DNA of 64,000 bases, taken from positions 3,472,001 to 3,536,000 of the forward strand of contig NZ_RAPR01000001.1 of the NCBI RefSeq assembly GCF_003610235.1, in the 5' to 3' direction. Source of the DNA: Catellatospora citrea (GTDB lineage: Bacteria > Actinomycetota > Actinomycetes > Mycobacteriales > Micromonosporaceae). The translations under genes and the position numbers were made by a program. A model generated the notes under the pieces. The model was not told the origin of the DNA and did no database searches. It worked only from the letters and a program-made list of their open reading frames with translations. Shown one piece after another: positions 18,212 to 25,766 of this stretch (position 1 is its first letter; each line of letters begins with the position of its first letter).

Positions 18212-18562
18212 CAGTGCTCACCTCTCCGCCGTACTGACCTTAACGAACGGTAACCCACCCACCGACGCTCACTGCCAGCGGTCCAGCGGTCTCTGTCCGC
18301 GACACCTATATATACGCGCTGCCCCGCGCGTCACTACTCTCCGTAGGTCTCGCATTCCCGACAAATAGCGTCGCTATCGGGCAAGTCGGGCCGGACAGTC
18401 GCACTCATAGCGAAGAGATGCCGGACAGGAGCTTGTGCCTACCCCTACGGGTTGGTTAAGTTGTGCCGCAGCGCAACGAGAAATCCCCAAAGATGTGCCA
18501 TCCAAAAATGGGTGACAGAGCGTCGCGGCAACCAGCGGCGCCACCGATGACGGAGGCTGTAC
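18212..18562. promoter_or_regulatory. Divergent intergenic region (icmB / M23 peptidase)
   Basis: About 350 bases without a gene. Features seen: an AT-rich CTATATATACG near 18306, an imperfect hairpin containing ATAGC-GTC-GCTAT near 18365-18385, and a CGGAGG ribosome site before the GTG of the peptidase. Cell-wall peptidase genes of actinobacteria often follow a c-di-AMP (ydaO) riboswitch, but its conserved core is not visible here. Confidence 0.4.
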
Positions 18563-19270
18563 GTGCAATACAGGCCAACACTGTTACGGGAGGGTGACCG
18601 CTACCGCGGCCGCCGACGGGCTCCCGCCCCGCCCCGCAGCAGATACCTCGCTGTAGTCACGACCGCTTTCGTCGGTGCAGGGATTGTCGCCTTCGGTGCC
18701 GGAGCCGGCATCAAGGACGCGAAGACCGACGCTCTCGTCGGCGACACCGCCGCCTCGGAACTCAGCGGGGCCCGCCTCGAAGCCGCCGAACGCGCCGGCC
18801 GTGGCGAGGACCGCTCGCTCAGCACCTCGATCGCCCAGTCCCCGAACGCGTGGGTCCTGCCGAACCACGACTACCGCCTGACCTCCCTGTTCGGTCAGCG
18901 CTGGGGCAAGGCGCACAAGGGCGTCGACATCGCCGTGCCCGAGGGCACGCCCGTCGCCGCGATGCACGAGGGCATCGTCGTGCTGGCCCGCTACAACGGC
19001 GGCTACGGCAACCACGTGATCATCGACCACGGCAACGGCCTGAAGACCACATACGGGCACAACAGCCGTCTCATGGTCAAGGAAGGCCAGCGGGTCAAGG
19101 CGGGCGACATCATCGCCATCTCCGGCAGCACCGGCCACTCCACCGGCCCGCACGTCCACCTTGAGATCCACGTGAACGACGTCGCGGTGAACCCCATCCC
19201 GTGGTTCAAGTCGCACGGTGTCGACCTCGAGTTGGAGATCGAACAGGCCTACGACGGCTCGGTGAGCTGA
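18563..19270 (+). CDS. Membrane-anchored M23/LytM peptidase
   Basis: 235 aa putative cell-wall endopeptidase. A basic N terminus precedes one transmembrane helix or uncleaved signal (residues about 28-50, YLAVVTTAFVGAGIVAFGAGAG). A short linker follows, then the LytM domain from about 110. Zinc ligands are visible: His and Asp in HKGVDIA and the HxH of GPHVHLEIH. SGSTGHSTGPH is the family core. The GTG start has CGGAGG upstream. Likely cuts peptidoglycan cross-bridges. Paralogue of the next gene. Confidence 0.85.
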   Translation: MQYRPTLLREGDRYRGRRRAPAPPRSRYLAVVTTAFVGAGIVAFGAGAGIKDAKTDALVGDTAASELSGARLEAAERAGRGEDRSLSTSIAQSPNAWVLPNHDYRLTSLFGQRWGKAHKGVDIAVPEGTPVAAMHEGIVVLARYNGGYGNHVIIDHGNGLKTTYGHNSRLMVKEGQRVKAGDIIAISGSTGHSTGPHVHLEIHVNDVAVNPIPWFKSHGVDLELEIEQAYDGSVS

Positions 19271-19280
19271 TTTTCCTCCG

Positions 19281-19317
19281 CAAAGCCGCCCGGTATCGCG
19301 AGATCCGGGCGGCTTTG
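19281..19317 (+). terminator. Intrinsic terminator between the two M23 genes
   Basis: 13-bp perfect stem (19281-19293 / 19305-19317), 11-base loop, the stem closing with CAAAG/CTTTG and followed by TCGTGTTC. The two peptidase genes are therefore probably separate transcripts. Confidence 0.85.
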
Positions 19318-19545
19318 TCGTGTTCTGCCGCTCCCGGCGGTGGCCCCGGTCACCGGAATCCGGTGGCGCACGTCACTCGACCCTGACGGGACTCAGGGTA
19401 GGCCCGGGTACGTAAAGGGGACATAACTCCCGAGTGGTACCCGCCCGCATGTCCGTTCCGGCTTGGGGGCGGGCTGGCCATACCTGCTTTGACCAGGCAA
19501 CATAGCTCGAGCCCGTGTCAACGTAGACCCGGAGGTTCCCACCTC

Positions 19546-20340
19546 ATGCAAGGCAGCAGTACCGAACTCCTCAAGGCAGCCCGCGCCCAGTACGACATCG
19601 TCAGCGACAAGATCCGAAGCGGCCTCCGCGGCCGCTCGCGTCATGTCGTGGCCGTCGCGGCACTGGCCGGCATCGCGTCTGTAGGCCTGGTCGCAGCCAA
19701 CATCGACAACGGACCCACCGAGGTCACCCCCGTGGCGGCGACGTCCACGGTCAGCCGCGAGGCGGCGGCGGAACGCGCCGACCGCTCCGCGCGCACCACG
19801 GCGAAGACCCAGCTCGCCGCGCCCAAGGCGGCGCCGAAGGCCAAGTCGGTCGCGCCCAAGGCGGCCCAGCCCGCGCAGAGCAAGGCGAAGGCCGGCACCT
19901 CGGTGCCCAAGGCCAAGGCCGCCGCGCCGGTCAAGGTCCGCCCCACCTGGGGCAGCCCCATGCCGGGCGCTCAGGTCACCTCCTGCTTCGGTCAGCGCTG
20001 GGGCGTCCTGCACGCCGGCGTCGACCTCGCCGAGCCCGCCGGCACCCCGATCCGCGCGGTCGGCCCCGGCACCGTGTTCAGCAACGGCTGGGCCTACAGC
20101 GGCTACGGCATCTCCGTGGTCGTCGACCACGGCGACGGCTACTTCACCCACTACGCCCACATGAGCCGCGACGCGGTGCAGATCGGCCAGAAGGTGAAGG
20201 CCGGCGACCTGCTCGGCTACGAGGGCTCCACCGGCGACTCCACCGGCCCCCACCTGCATTTCGAGGTGCACAAGGGCATGTGGAACCAGATCGAGCCGAG
20301 CGCGTGGCTGAAGGCCCGCGGCGTGCCGATCAGCTGCTGA
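19546..20340 (+). CDS. M23/LytM peptidase with Ala/Lys/Pro linker
   Basis: 264 aa from the ATG preceded by GGAGG. The N-terminal cytoplasmic segment (about 35 residues) and one transmembrane helix (VVAVAALAGIASVGLVAA) are followed by an about 70-residue linker of Ala, Lys and Pro repeats (APKAAPKAK, SKAKAGTSVPKAKA), likely spanning or binding the wall. The C-terminal LytM domain starts at VTSCFGQRWG. Zinc ligands are in HAGVDLA and GPHLHFEVH. It shares the FGQRWG core with the preceding peptidase. Expected substrate: peptidoglycan stem peptides. Confidence 0.87.
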   Translation: MQGSSTELLKAARAQYDIVSDKIRSGLRGRSRHVVAVAALAGIASVGLVAANIDNGPTEVTPVAATSTVSREAAAERADRSARTTAKTQLAAPKAAPKAKSVAPKAAQPAQSKAKAGTSVPKAKAAAPVKVRPTWGSPMPGAQVTSCFGQRWGVLHAGVDLAEPAGTPIRAVGPGTVFSNGWAYSGYGISVVVDHGDGYFTHYAHMSRDAVQIGQKVKAGDLLGYEGSTGDSTGPHLHFEVHKGMWNQIEPSAWLKARGVPISC

Positions 20341-20407
20341 CCCGCACCTCCCGGACGCCGGTGCGCCACCCGCGCACCGCGTCCCCCAGCGGAAACCCCA
20401 CCCCCCG

Positions 20408-20449
20408 ACACGTGTGGGCCCGGATCACCAGATCCGGGCCCACACGTGT
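20408..20449. terminator. Terminator between M23 peptidase and pcrA
   Basis: Perfect 18-bp stem (20408-20425 / 20432-20449), 6-base loop, 70 bases after the peptidase stop, between convergent genes. Confidence 0.85.
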
Positions 20450-20494
20450 ATATCCGCCCAGGCCCGCCCGCCCGCTTGCGCCGATGATCGGCGG

Positions 20495-20583
20495 TTCGTG
20501 TCGGAAGGTGGCGTCGAGCCGCACTTTCCAACACGAAGCGGCGATCAAGGCTGCCAGGCCGGGTCTGCGCAGGCCCGGCCTGG
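20495..20583 (-). terminator. Termination zone downstream of pcrA
   Basis: A perfect 10-bp stem (20554-20563 / 20574-20583) lies immediately after the pcrA stop. An imperfect 16-bp stem (TTCGTGT... at 20495 paired with ...ACACGAA ending at 20537) lies further on. The first is the likely pcrA terminator. Confidence 0.65.
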
Positions 20584-20585
20584 GC

Positions 20586-23015
20586 TCAGATCTTCTCCAG
20601 GGGGGCGTGGCGGAGGACCAGCCAGAGGACCTGGTCGCCGAAGTCGACCTGCACCTGGGCCCGCGCTCCCGCGCCCTGCACGGCGAGCACCCGGCCCAGT
20701 CCGTAGCGCTGGTGGTTGACCCGGTCGCCGGCCGACAGCGACGGCGCCGCGGCCAGATCGCTCGCGGTGGCCAGCTTGCTCGGGTCGATGCCGATCTTGC
20801 TGGCGAGCGCCGCGGCCCGGGCGGTGCCGCCCACGAAGGTGCCGCTCCCCCGCTCCTGCGCCCGCTCGCGGCCGCCGATGCCGCCGCCCCGGGAACCCCA
20901 CGAGGTGTACGCCCCCTCGGTGCGCTTCCAGTCGAGCAGCTCCGGCGGCAGCTCCTCCAGGAAGCGCGACGCCGGGTTGTACTGCGGCTGCCCCCACGCC
21001 GAGCGGGTCACCGCCCGGGACAGGTAGAGCCGGCGGCGGGCGCGGGTGATGCCGACATAGGCCAGCCGCCGCTCCTCCTCCAGCTCCTTGACCTCGCCCA
21101 GCGACCGCAGGTGCGGGAAGACCCCGTCCTCCAGGCCGGTGAGGAAGACCACGGGGAACTCCAGGCCCTTGGCGGTGTGCAGCGTCATCAGCGTGACCAC
21201 GCCCTGGTGCTCCGGGTCGTCCGAGGGCACCTGGTCGGCGTCGGCCACCAGTGCGACCTGCTCCAGGAAGCCGGCCAGGGTGGGCGTCTCGTCGGCCGCG
21301 GCGGTGCGCTCGGCGTACTCCCGGGCCACGCTGACGAGTTCCTGCAGGTTCTCGACCCGGCCCTCGTCCTGCGGGTCCAGGCTCTCCTCCAGCTCCGAGA
21401 GCAGCCCGGACTCGGTCAGCAACTGCTCCAGCAACTGCTCCGGCGGCGCGGTGCGGGCCAGCTCGCGCGCGGAGTCCATCATGGCCAGGAAGTCGCCGAT
21501 GGAGTTGACCGCGCGGGTCGAGATGCCCGGCGCTTCGGCGGCCCGGCGCAACGCGGCCCCGAAGGAGACCCGGTCGCGCGCGGCCAGCGCCTCCACGACG
21601 GCCTCGGCACGGTCGCCGAGACCCCGCTTGGGGGTGTTGATGATGCGGCGCATGCTGACCGTGTCGTCCTCATTGGACACCGCCCGCAGGTAGGCCAGCG
21701 CGTCGCGGACCTCCTTGCGCTCGTAGAAGCGCACCCCGCCGACGACCTTGTAGGGCAGGCCGAGCCGGATGAAGATGTCCTCGAAGACCCGGGACTGGGC
21801 ATTGGTGCGGTAGAACACCGCGACGTCGCCGGGCCGGGCCGACTCGGCGTCGGTGAGCCGGTCGATCTCGCGGGCCACCCAGTCGGCCTCGGCGTGCTCG
21901 TTGTCGGCGACATAGCCGACGATCTGCTCACCCGCGCCCTGGTCGCTCCACAGCCGCTTGGGCTTGCGGTCGCTGTTGCGGTCGATGACCGCGTTGGCGG
22001 CGGACAGGATGGTCTGCGTGGAGCGGTAGTTCTGCTCCAGCAGGATGGTGCGCGCCTGCGGGTAGTCCCGCTCGAACTCCAGGATGTTGCGGATGGTCGC
22101 GCCGCGGAACGCGTAGATCGACTGATCGGCGTCACCCACCACGCACAGCTCGCCGGTGTCCCCGACCAGCTCCTTGACCAGCGTGTACTGGGCGTGGTTG
22201 GTGTCCTGGTACTCGTCGACGAGCACGTGGCGGAAGCGCCGCCGGTACTTCTCCGTCACCTCGGGCTTGGCCTGCAGCAGGTGCACGGTGCGCATGATGA
22301 TGTCGTCGAAGTCGAGCGCGTGGGCCTGCTGCAGCCGCTGCTGGTAGAGCGTGTAGGCCTCGCCCAGCACCCGCTCGGCGGGCCCGTGCGGGCTGAACGC
22401 CTCGGGGTCGACCAGCTCGTTCTTGAGGTTCGACACCTGCGCGGCCAGGCTGCGCGGTGGGTAGCGCTTGGGGTCCAGGTCGAGTTCGCGGGCGACCAGC
22501 TGCATCAGCCGGCGCGAGTCGTCCGCGTCGTAGATCGAGAAGGTCGACTTGAGGCCGGCGTGCTCGTGCTCGGCGCGCAGGATGCGCAGGCAGGCCGAGT
22601 GGAACGTGGACACCCACATCATCCGGGCCCGGTTGCCGACCTGGTGTGCGACCCGTTCGCGCAGCTCACCGGCGGCCTTGTTGGTGAACGTGATGGCCAG
22701 GATCTCGCCGGGGTGCACCCCGCGGGCGGCCAGCAGGTAGGCGATGCGCTGGGTCAGCACCCGGGTCTTGCCGGAGCCGGCACCCGCGACGATGAGCAGC
22801 GGTGTGCCCTCGTGGGTGACGGCCGCCCGCTGGGGCTCGTTCAGGCCCTCCAGGAGCGCCGCCACGCGGGGGCCGGACTCGGTGGGGGCCCGGTCACCCG
22901 GGGACGGCCAGGAGCCGCCGGAGGCCTTCTCGGCGGGCGGTTTCACGGTGGCGGGCCTCCCCCCGGGCGTCGTCTCGGACGGCGTCATCTCGGGGAGATC
23001 GAAGAGCGCATGCAT
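20586..23015 (-). CDS. pcrA: ATP-dependent DNA helicase PcrA/UvrD
   Basis: 809 aa SF1A 3'-5' helicase for repair and for clearing replication or recombination intermediates. Residues 1-50 are a poorly conserved Pro/Gly/Ser-rich leader. Motif I is GAGSGKT at 78-84, preceded by the Q-motif segment LNEPQRAAV. Motif II is DEYQDTN; QSIYAFRGA is motif III, YRSTQTIL motif IV, and TLHTAKGLEFP motif V. The C-terminal SAGDRVNHQRYGLGRVLAVQG region is the Tudor-like RNA-polymerase-binding domain of PcrA. TAGACT nine bases before the ATG suggests a leaderless or very short leader. Confidence 0.96.
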   Translation of the reverse strand: MHALFDLPEMTPSETTPGGRPATVKPPAEKASGGSWPSPGDRAPTESGPRVAALLEGLNEPQRAAVTHEGTPLLIVAGAGSGKTRVLTQRIAYLLAARGVHPGEILAITFTNKAAGELRERVAHQVGNRARMMWVSTFHSACLRILRAEHEHAGLKSTFSIYDADDSRRLMQLVARELDLDPKRYPPRSLAAQVSNLKNELVDPEAFSPHGPAERVLGEAYTLYQQRLQQAHALDFDDIIMRTVHLLQAKPEVTEKYRRRFRHVLVDEYQDTNHAQYTLVKELVGDTGELCVVGDADQSIYAFRGATIRNILEFERDYPQARTILLEQNYRSTQTILSAANAVIDRNSDRKPKRLWSDQGAGEQIVGYVADNEHAEADWVAREIDRLTDAESARPGDVAVFYRTNAQSRVFEDIFIRLGLPYKVVGGVRFYERKEVRDALAYLRAVSNEDDTVSMRRIINTPKRGLGDRAEAVVEALAARDRVSFGAALRRAAEAPGISTRAVNSIGDFLAMMDSARELARTAPPEQLLEQLLTESGLLSELEESLDPQDEGRVENLQELVSVAREYAERTAAADETPTLAGFLEQVALVADADQVPSDDPEHQGVVTLMTLHTAKGLEFPVVFLTGLEDGVFPHLRSLGEVKELEEERRLAYVGITRARRRLYLSRAVTRSAWGQPQYNPASRFLEELPPELLDWKRTEGAYTSWGSRGGGIGGRERAQERGSGTFVGGTARAAALASKIGIDPSKLATASDLAAAPSLSAGDRVNHQRYGLGRVLAVQGAGARAQVQVDFGDQVLWLVLRHAPLEKI

Positions 23016-23024
23016 CGTCTGGAG

Positions 23025-23030
23025 AGTCTA
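23025..23030 (-). promoter_or_regulatory. -10-like hexamer before pcrA
   Basis: TAGACT on the minus strand, nine bases before the ATG. No clear Shine-Dalgarno lies between them. Confidence 0.35.
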
Positions 23031-23162
23031 TGCGCCCCCTACGACATCGACCCAGCCCGCCACCGGTGAGCGTGAAACCGGGCCGTAGCGAGAAGGTCGT
23101 GCAGGTGTCACCGATGGGCGGTGGCGCGGCAGAAACGCATACGCAAGGATGCCTTCATAAAT

Positions 23163-23184
23163 CATCGCGCACCCCCGCGCGATG
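23163..23184 (+). promoter_or_regulatory. Hairpin in the 5' leader of the nucleotidase gene
   Basis: Perfect 8-bp stem CATCGCGC/GCGCGATG with a 6-base C-rich loop, ending seven bases before the CTGGAGG ribosome site. It may modulate translation; no ligand motif is recognised. Confidence 0.4.
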
Positions 23185-23203
23185 CCGACTCTGGAGGCCC
23201 CCC

Positions 23204-25048
23204 ATGAATCACCCCCGTTCTCGGGGCTGGGCAGGCAAGATGCGGCACCTGGCGCTACCGGCGCTGGCCGTGGCCGTCGTCGCGACGATCCCGTTGAGCA
23301 GCGGTTCGAACGCATCTTCGGCCCCGGCGTGGACACCCCTCTCGCCGGTGTCGGTCAACATGGCCGCGGCGGCTCCGGCCGGCCACGCGGCGTACGGCAA
23401 CCTGCTCGCGTTCAACGACTTCCACGGCGCGATCGACGCGCCGACCGGCAGCGGCGCGGCGGTGCTGGGCACCCCTGCGGGCGGTGTCGAATACCTGGCG
23501 CACTGGGTCAAGAAGCTGCGCGCCGAGGGCGAGGCGGCAGGCCAGGAGGTCGTCACCGTCGGCGCGGGCGACATGATCGGCGCGACCCCGCTGGTCAGCG
23601 CGGCGTTCCATGACGAGCCCACCATCGAGCTGCTCAGCGAGCTGGGCCTCGACGTCAGCTCGGTCGGCAACCACGAGTTCGACGAGGGCGTCACCGAGCT
23701 CCAGCGGATGCAGCACGGCGGCTGCCACCCGGTCGACGGCTGCTTCGCCGGCGACGGCTTCGCCGGCGCGGAGTTCCAGTACCTCGCCGCGAACGTCACC
23801 GACAAGCGCACCAAGCTGCCCATCCTGCCGCCGGTCGACGTGAAGATCATCGACGGCGTGCCGGTCGGCTTCATCGGCATGACGCTGGAGGGCACCCCGG
23901 GCATCGTGAACCCGGCCGGCATCACCAAGGTCGACTTCCGGGACGAGGTCGAGACCGCGAACCTGTGGAGCGGCCTGCTGCGGCTGGTCGGCATCAAGGC
24001 GCAGGTGCTGCTGCTGCACGAGGGCGGCCAGCAGGGCGCCACCGGCAACATCTCCACCTGTGACGGCTTCACCGGCGTGATCTCCCCGATCGTGGCCGGG
24101 CTGCGCGACGAGATCGGCGTCGTGGTCTCCGGCCACACGCACCGCTTCTACTCGTGCTCGCTGCCCAACAAGTCGGGCAAGCCGGTCGTGGTCACCAGCG
24201 CCGGCACCAACGGCCAGCTGGTCACCGACATCACGCTGAACATGGACCGGCGCAGCCGCACCTTCACCTCGATCGAGGCGCACAACGTCGTCGTCGAGAA
24301 CGGCGTACGCAACGCCGACGGCACCTGGCAGACCACCGCGCCCGGCGTGTTCGTGCGCAACCCCGCGCTGGTCGACCCGGCCGCCAAGACGATCGCGGAC
24401 AAGTACCGCACCGCCGTGGCGCCGCTGGCCAACCGGATCGTCGGCAGCGTCTCCGCCGACATCGTCCGCGACGTCGTGCCCAGCGGCGAGAGCCCGCTCG
24501 GCGACGTCATCGCCGACGCCCAGCTGGCCTGGACCGCCTCCGCCGGGGCACAGCTCGCGCTGATGAACCCGGGCGGCATCCGGGCCGCGATCACCTACGC
24601 GAACTCGCCCGGTGGCGAGGCGCCGGGCCAGGTGACCTACGGCGAGGCGTTCACCGTCCAGCCGTTCAACAACCTGGTCGTGACCGCCTCCCTGACCGGG
24701 GCGCAGCTCGACGCGGTGCTGGAGCAGCAGTTCGCCGGCCACGCCGGCCAGAACACCACCAAGATCCTTCAGATCTCGGCGGGCTTCACGTACTCGTACG
24801 ACAGCACCCTGCCGCTCGGCAGCCGGGTCTCCGACCTGAAGCTGAACGGCACGCCGATCGATCCGGCGGCCAGCTACAAGGTGACGACGAACGACTTCCT
24901 GGCCAACGGCGGCGACAACTTCACGGCGCTGACCGCGGGCACGGGCCGGGTCTACGCGCCTGGGTTCGACGTCGACGCGCTGGTGGCGCACCTGGCCACC
25001 GGCCCGATCACCCCGGGACCGGCCAACCGCATCACCAAGCTCGGCTGA
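23204..25048 (+). CDS. Secreted 5'-nucleotidase / 2',3'-cyclic phosphodiesterase family protein
   Basis: 614 aa exported metallophosphoesterase that releases phosphate and nucleosides from extracellular nucleotides. A basic N terminus and hydrophobic segment (LALPALAVAVVATIPL) form a signal peptide. The N-terminal calcineurin-like domain has the metal motifs NDFHG, GAGDMIGATP, GNHEFD and SGHTH. The C-terminal nucleotidase domain shows MNPGGIRAAITY, the FTVQPFNNLVV loop and NDFLANGGDNFT for base binding. The frame extends 58 codons upstream, but GGAGG before the ATG and the signal peptide fix the start here. No C-terminal anchor is seen. Confidence 0.9.
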   Translation: MNHPRSRGWAGKMRHLALPALAVAVVATIPLSSGSNASSAPAWTPLSPVSVNMAAAAPAGHAAYGNLLAFNDFHGAIDAPTGSGAAVLGTPAGGVEYLAHWVKKLRAEGEAAGQEVVTVGAGDMIGATPLVSAAFHDEPTIELLSELGLDVSSVGNHEFDEGVTELQRMQHGGCHPVDGCFAGDGFAGAEFQYLAANVTDKRTKLPILPPVDVKIIDGVPVGFIGMTLEGTPGIVNPAGITKVDFRDEVETANLWSGLLRLVGIKAQVLLLHEGGQQGATGNISTCDGFTGVISPIVAGLRDEIGVVVSGHTHRFYSCSLPNKSGKPVVVTSAGTNGQLVTDITLNMDRRSRTFTSIEAHNVVVENGVRNADGTWQTTAPGVFVRNPALVDPAAKTIADKYRTAVAPLANRIVGSVSADIVRDVVPSGESPLGDVIADAQLAWTASAGAQLALMNPGGIRAAITYANSPGGEAPGQVTYGEAFTVQPFNNLVVTASLTGAQLDAVLEQQFAGHAGQNTTKILQISAGFTYSYDSTLPLGSRVSDLKLNGTPIDPAASYKVTTNDFLANGGDNFTALTAGTGRVYAPGFDVDALVAHLATGPITPGPANRITKLG

Positions 25049-25077
25049 CCCACCACCCGGATAGATCAAGGTCTCAC

Positions 25078-25194
25078 ATGATGGTCGACGTGCTTGCGCA
25101 GCGAGGTATTCATGGCATACTTGGCAACGTGATCAACCAGGCGTTCTACTTTACCTATGGCTCCGGGAACCCGGCAGTCGTAGGTCGCGCCTGA
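25078..25194 (+). CDS. Candidate aromatic leader peptide of the chorismate mutase attenuator
   Basis: A 38-codon ORF ends 14 bases before a strong hairpin and about 100 bases before chorismate mutase. Codons 23-25 are Phe-Tyr-Phe, then Thr-Tyr (TTC TAC TTT ACC TAT at 25144-25158), so four of five consecutive codons are aromatic in a GC-rich genome where TTT and TAT are rare. ATG at 25078, ATG at 25081 and an in-frame GTG at 25129 are all possible starts; only a weak AAGG lies upstream. Ribosome stalling on Phe/Tyr shortage would be the sensing step. From memory, an FYF leader controls aroF in Corynebacterium; I know of none described for chorismate mutase here. Confidence 0.6.
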   Translation: MMVDVLAQRGIHGILGNVINQAFYFTYGSGNPAVVGRA

Positions 25195-25208
25195 GCACAC
25201 AGACCTCA

Positions 25209-25243
25209 CGAAAGCCCCGGGCTCCCAGAGCCCGGGGCTTTCG
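25209..25243 (+). terminator. Attenuator terminator hairpin upstream of chorismate mutase
   Basis: 15-bp perfect stem (25209-25223 / 25229-25243) with a 5-base loop and then CCTTTGTCCC, placed between the leader ORF and the chorismate mutase start. The leader carries CCGGG and CCCGG segments (25163-25174) that could pair with the 5' arm, but I see no long antiterminator. Confidence 0.75.
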
Positions 25244-25291
25244 CCTTTGTCCCGGCCACTGGTGAGCGACAATCCCATCGAGGAGTCCCAC

Positions 25292-25576
25292 ATGAGCGCC
25301 ATCGCCCACGAGACCGGCACCACCGCGCCGGAGGCCGCCACCGAGATCAGCTCGATGCGCGAGCGCATCGACCAGATCGACGCCGCCCTCATCGCGCTGT
25401 GGAAGGAGCGTGCCGCGATCTCGCAGCAGGTCGGCAAGACCCGCGTCGCCTCCGGCGGCACCCGCCTGGTGCTCAGCCGCGAGCGGGAGATCATGGACCG
25501 CTTCCGCGCCGAACTCGGCCCCGACGGCACCCAGCTCGCCCTGCTCATCCTCCGCGCCGGCCGCGGCCCGCTGTAA
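25292..25576 (+). CDS. Chorismate mutase, AroQ class
   Basis: 94 aa monofunctional enzyme converting chorismate to prephenate, the branch to Phe and Tyr. The all-helical AroQ pattern is visible: SMRERIDQIDAALIALWKER with the N-terminal catalytic Arg, the Lys of QVGKTR (K49), and the Arg-Glu pair in LSREREIMDRF (R63, E64). No prephenate dehydratase or dehydrogenase domain is fused. I start at MSAIAHE because GAGGAG precedes it; the frame is open 15 codons upstream. The leader ORF plus terminator upstream imply attenuation control by aromatic amino acids. Confidence 0.9.
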   Translation: MSAIAHETGTTAPEAATEISSMRERIDQIDAALIALWKERAAISQQVGKTRVASGGTRLVLSREREIMDRFRAELGPDGTQLALLILRAGRGPL

Positions 25577-25577
25577 T

Positions 25578-25642
25578 CCGCAACTCCTAAAGATTCGCGG
25601 GCACCGCCTCCCGCTGTTGGCCCGACTCTTCAAGAGTTGCGG
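25578..25642. repeat. Imperfect inverted repeat, CCGCAACTC family (copy 1)
   Basis: Arms 25578-25601 and 25621-25642 pair with a few mismatches and a 2-base gap. The right arm contains ACTCTTCAAGAGTTGCGG, itself near-palindromic. It starts two bases after the chorismate mutase stop. A second copy is at 49355-49419. Either a dispersed extragenic palindrome or a terminator. Confidence 0.6.
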
Positions 25643-25657
25643 CAGAGGGCACATGCA

Positions 25658-25690
25658 CAGGGCACCGCCCGCTACGCGGACGGTGCCCTG
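25658..25690 (+). terminator. Terminator after chorismate mutase
   Basis: 10-bp perfect stem CAGGGCACCG/CGGTGCCCTG (25658-25667 / 25681-25690) followed by CTCTATGTTG, between convergent chorismate mutase and oppF. Confidence 0.65.
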
Positions 25691-25766
25691 CTCTATGTTG
25701 ACCCGGTGGCGGGCGGTCCGGCCGGAGGCTCAACCCCACCTGACCGTTCGCCACCGGGAGACACTC

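Noticed and set aside
18212..18562. Possible ydaO (c-di-AMP) riboswitch upstream of the M23 peptidase
   Set aside because: Actinobacterial cell-wall peptidase genes often have one, but the conserved CCGAACCCGUCAGCU-type core and the GGGGUGAAUC stretch are not present here or before the second peptidase gene.
20280..23069. Long plus-strand open frame opposite pcrA
   Set aside because: Shadow of pcrA; no domain similarity, and it spans terminators.
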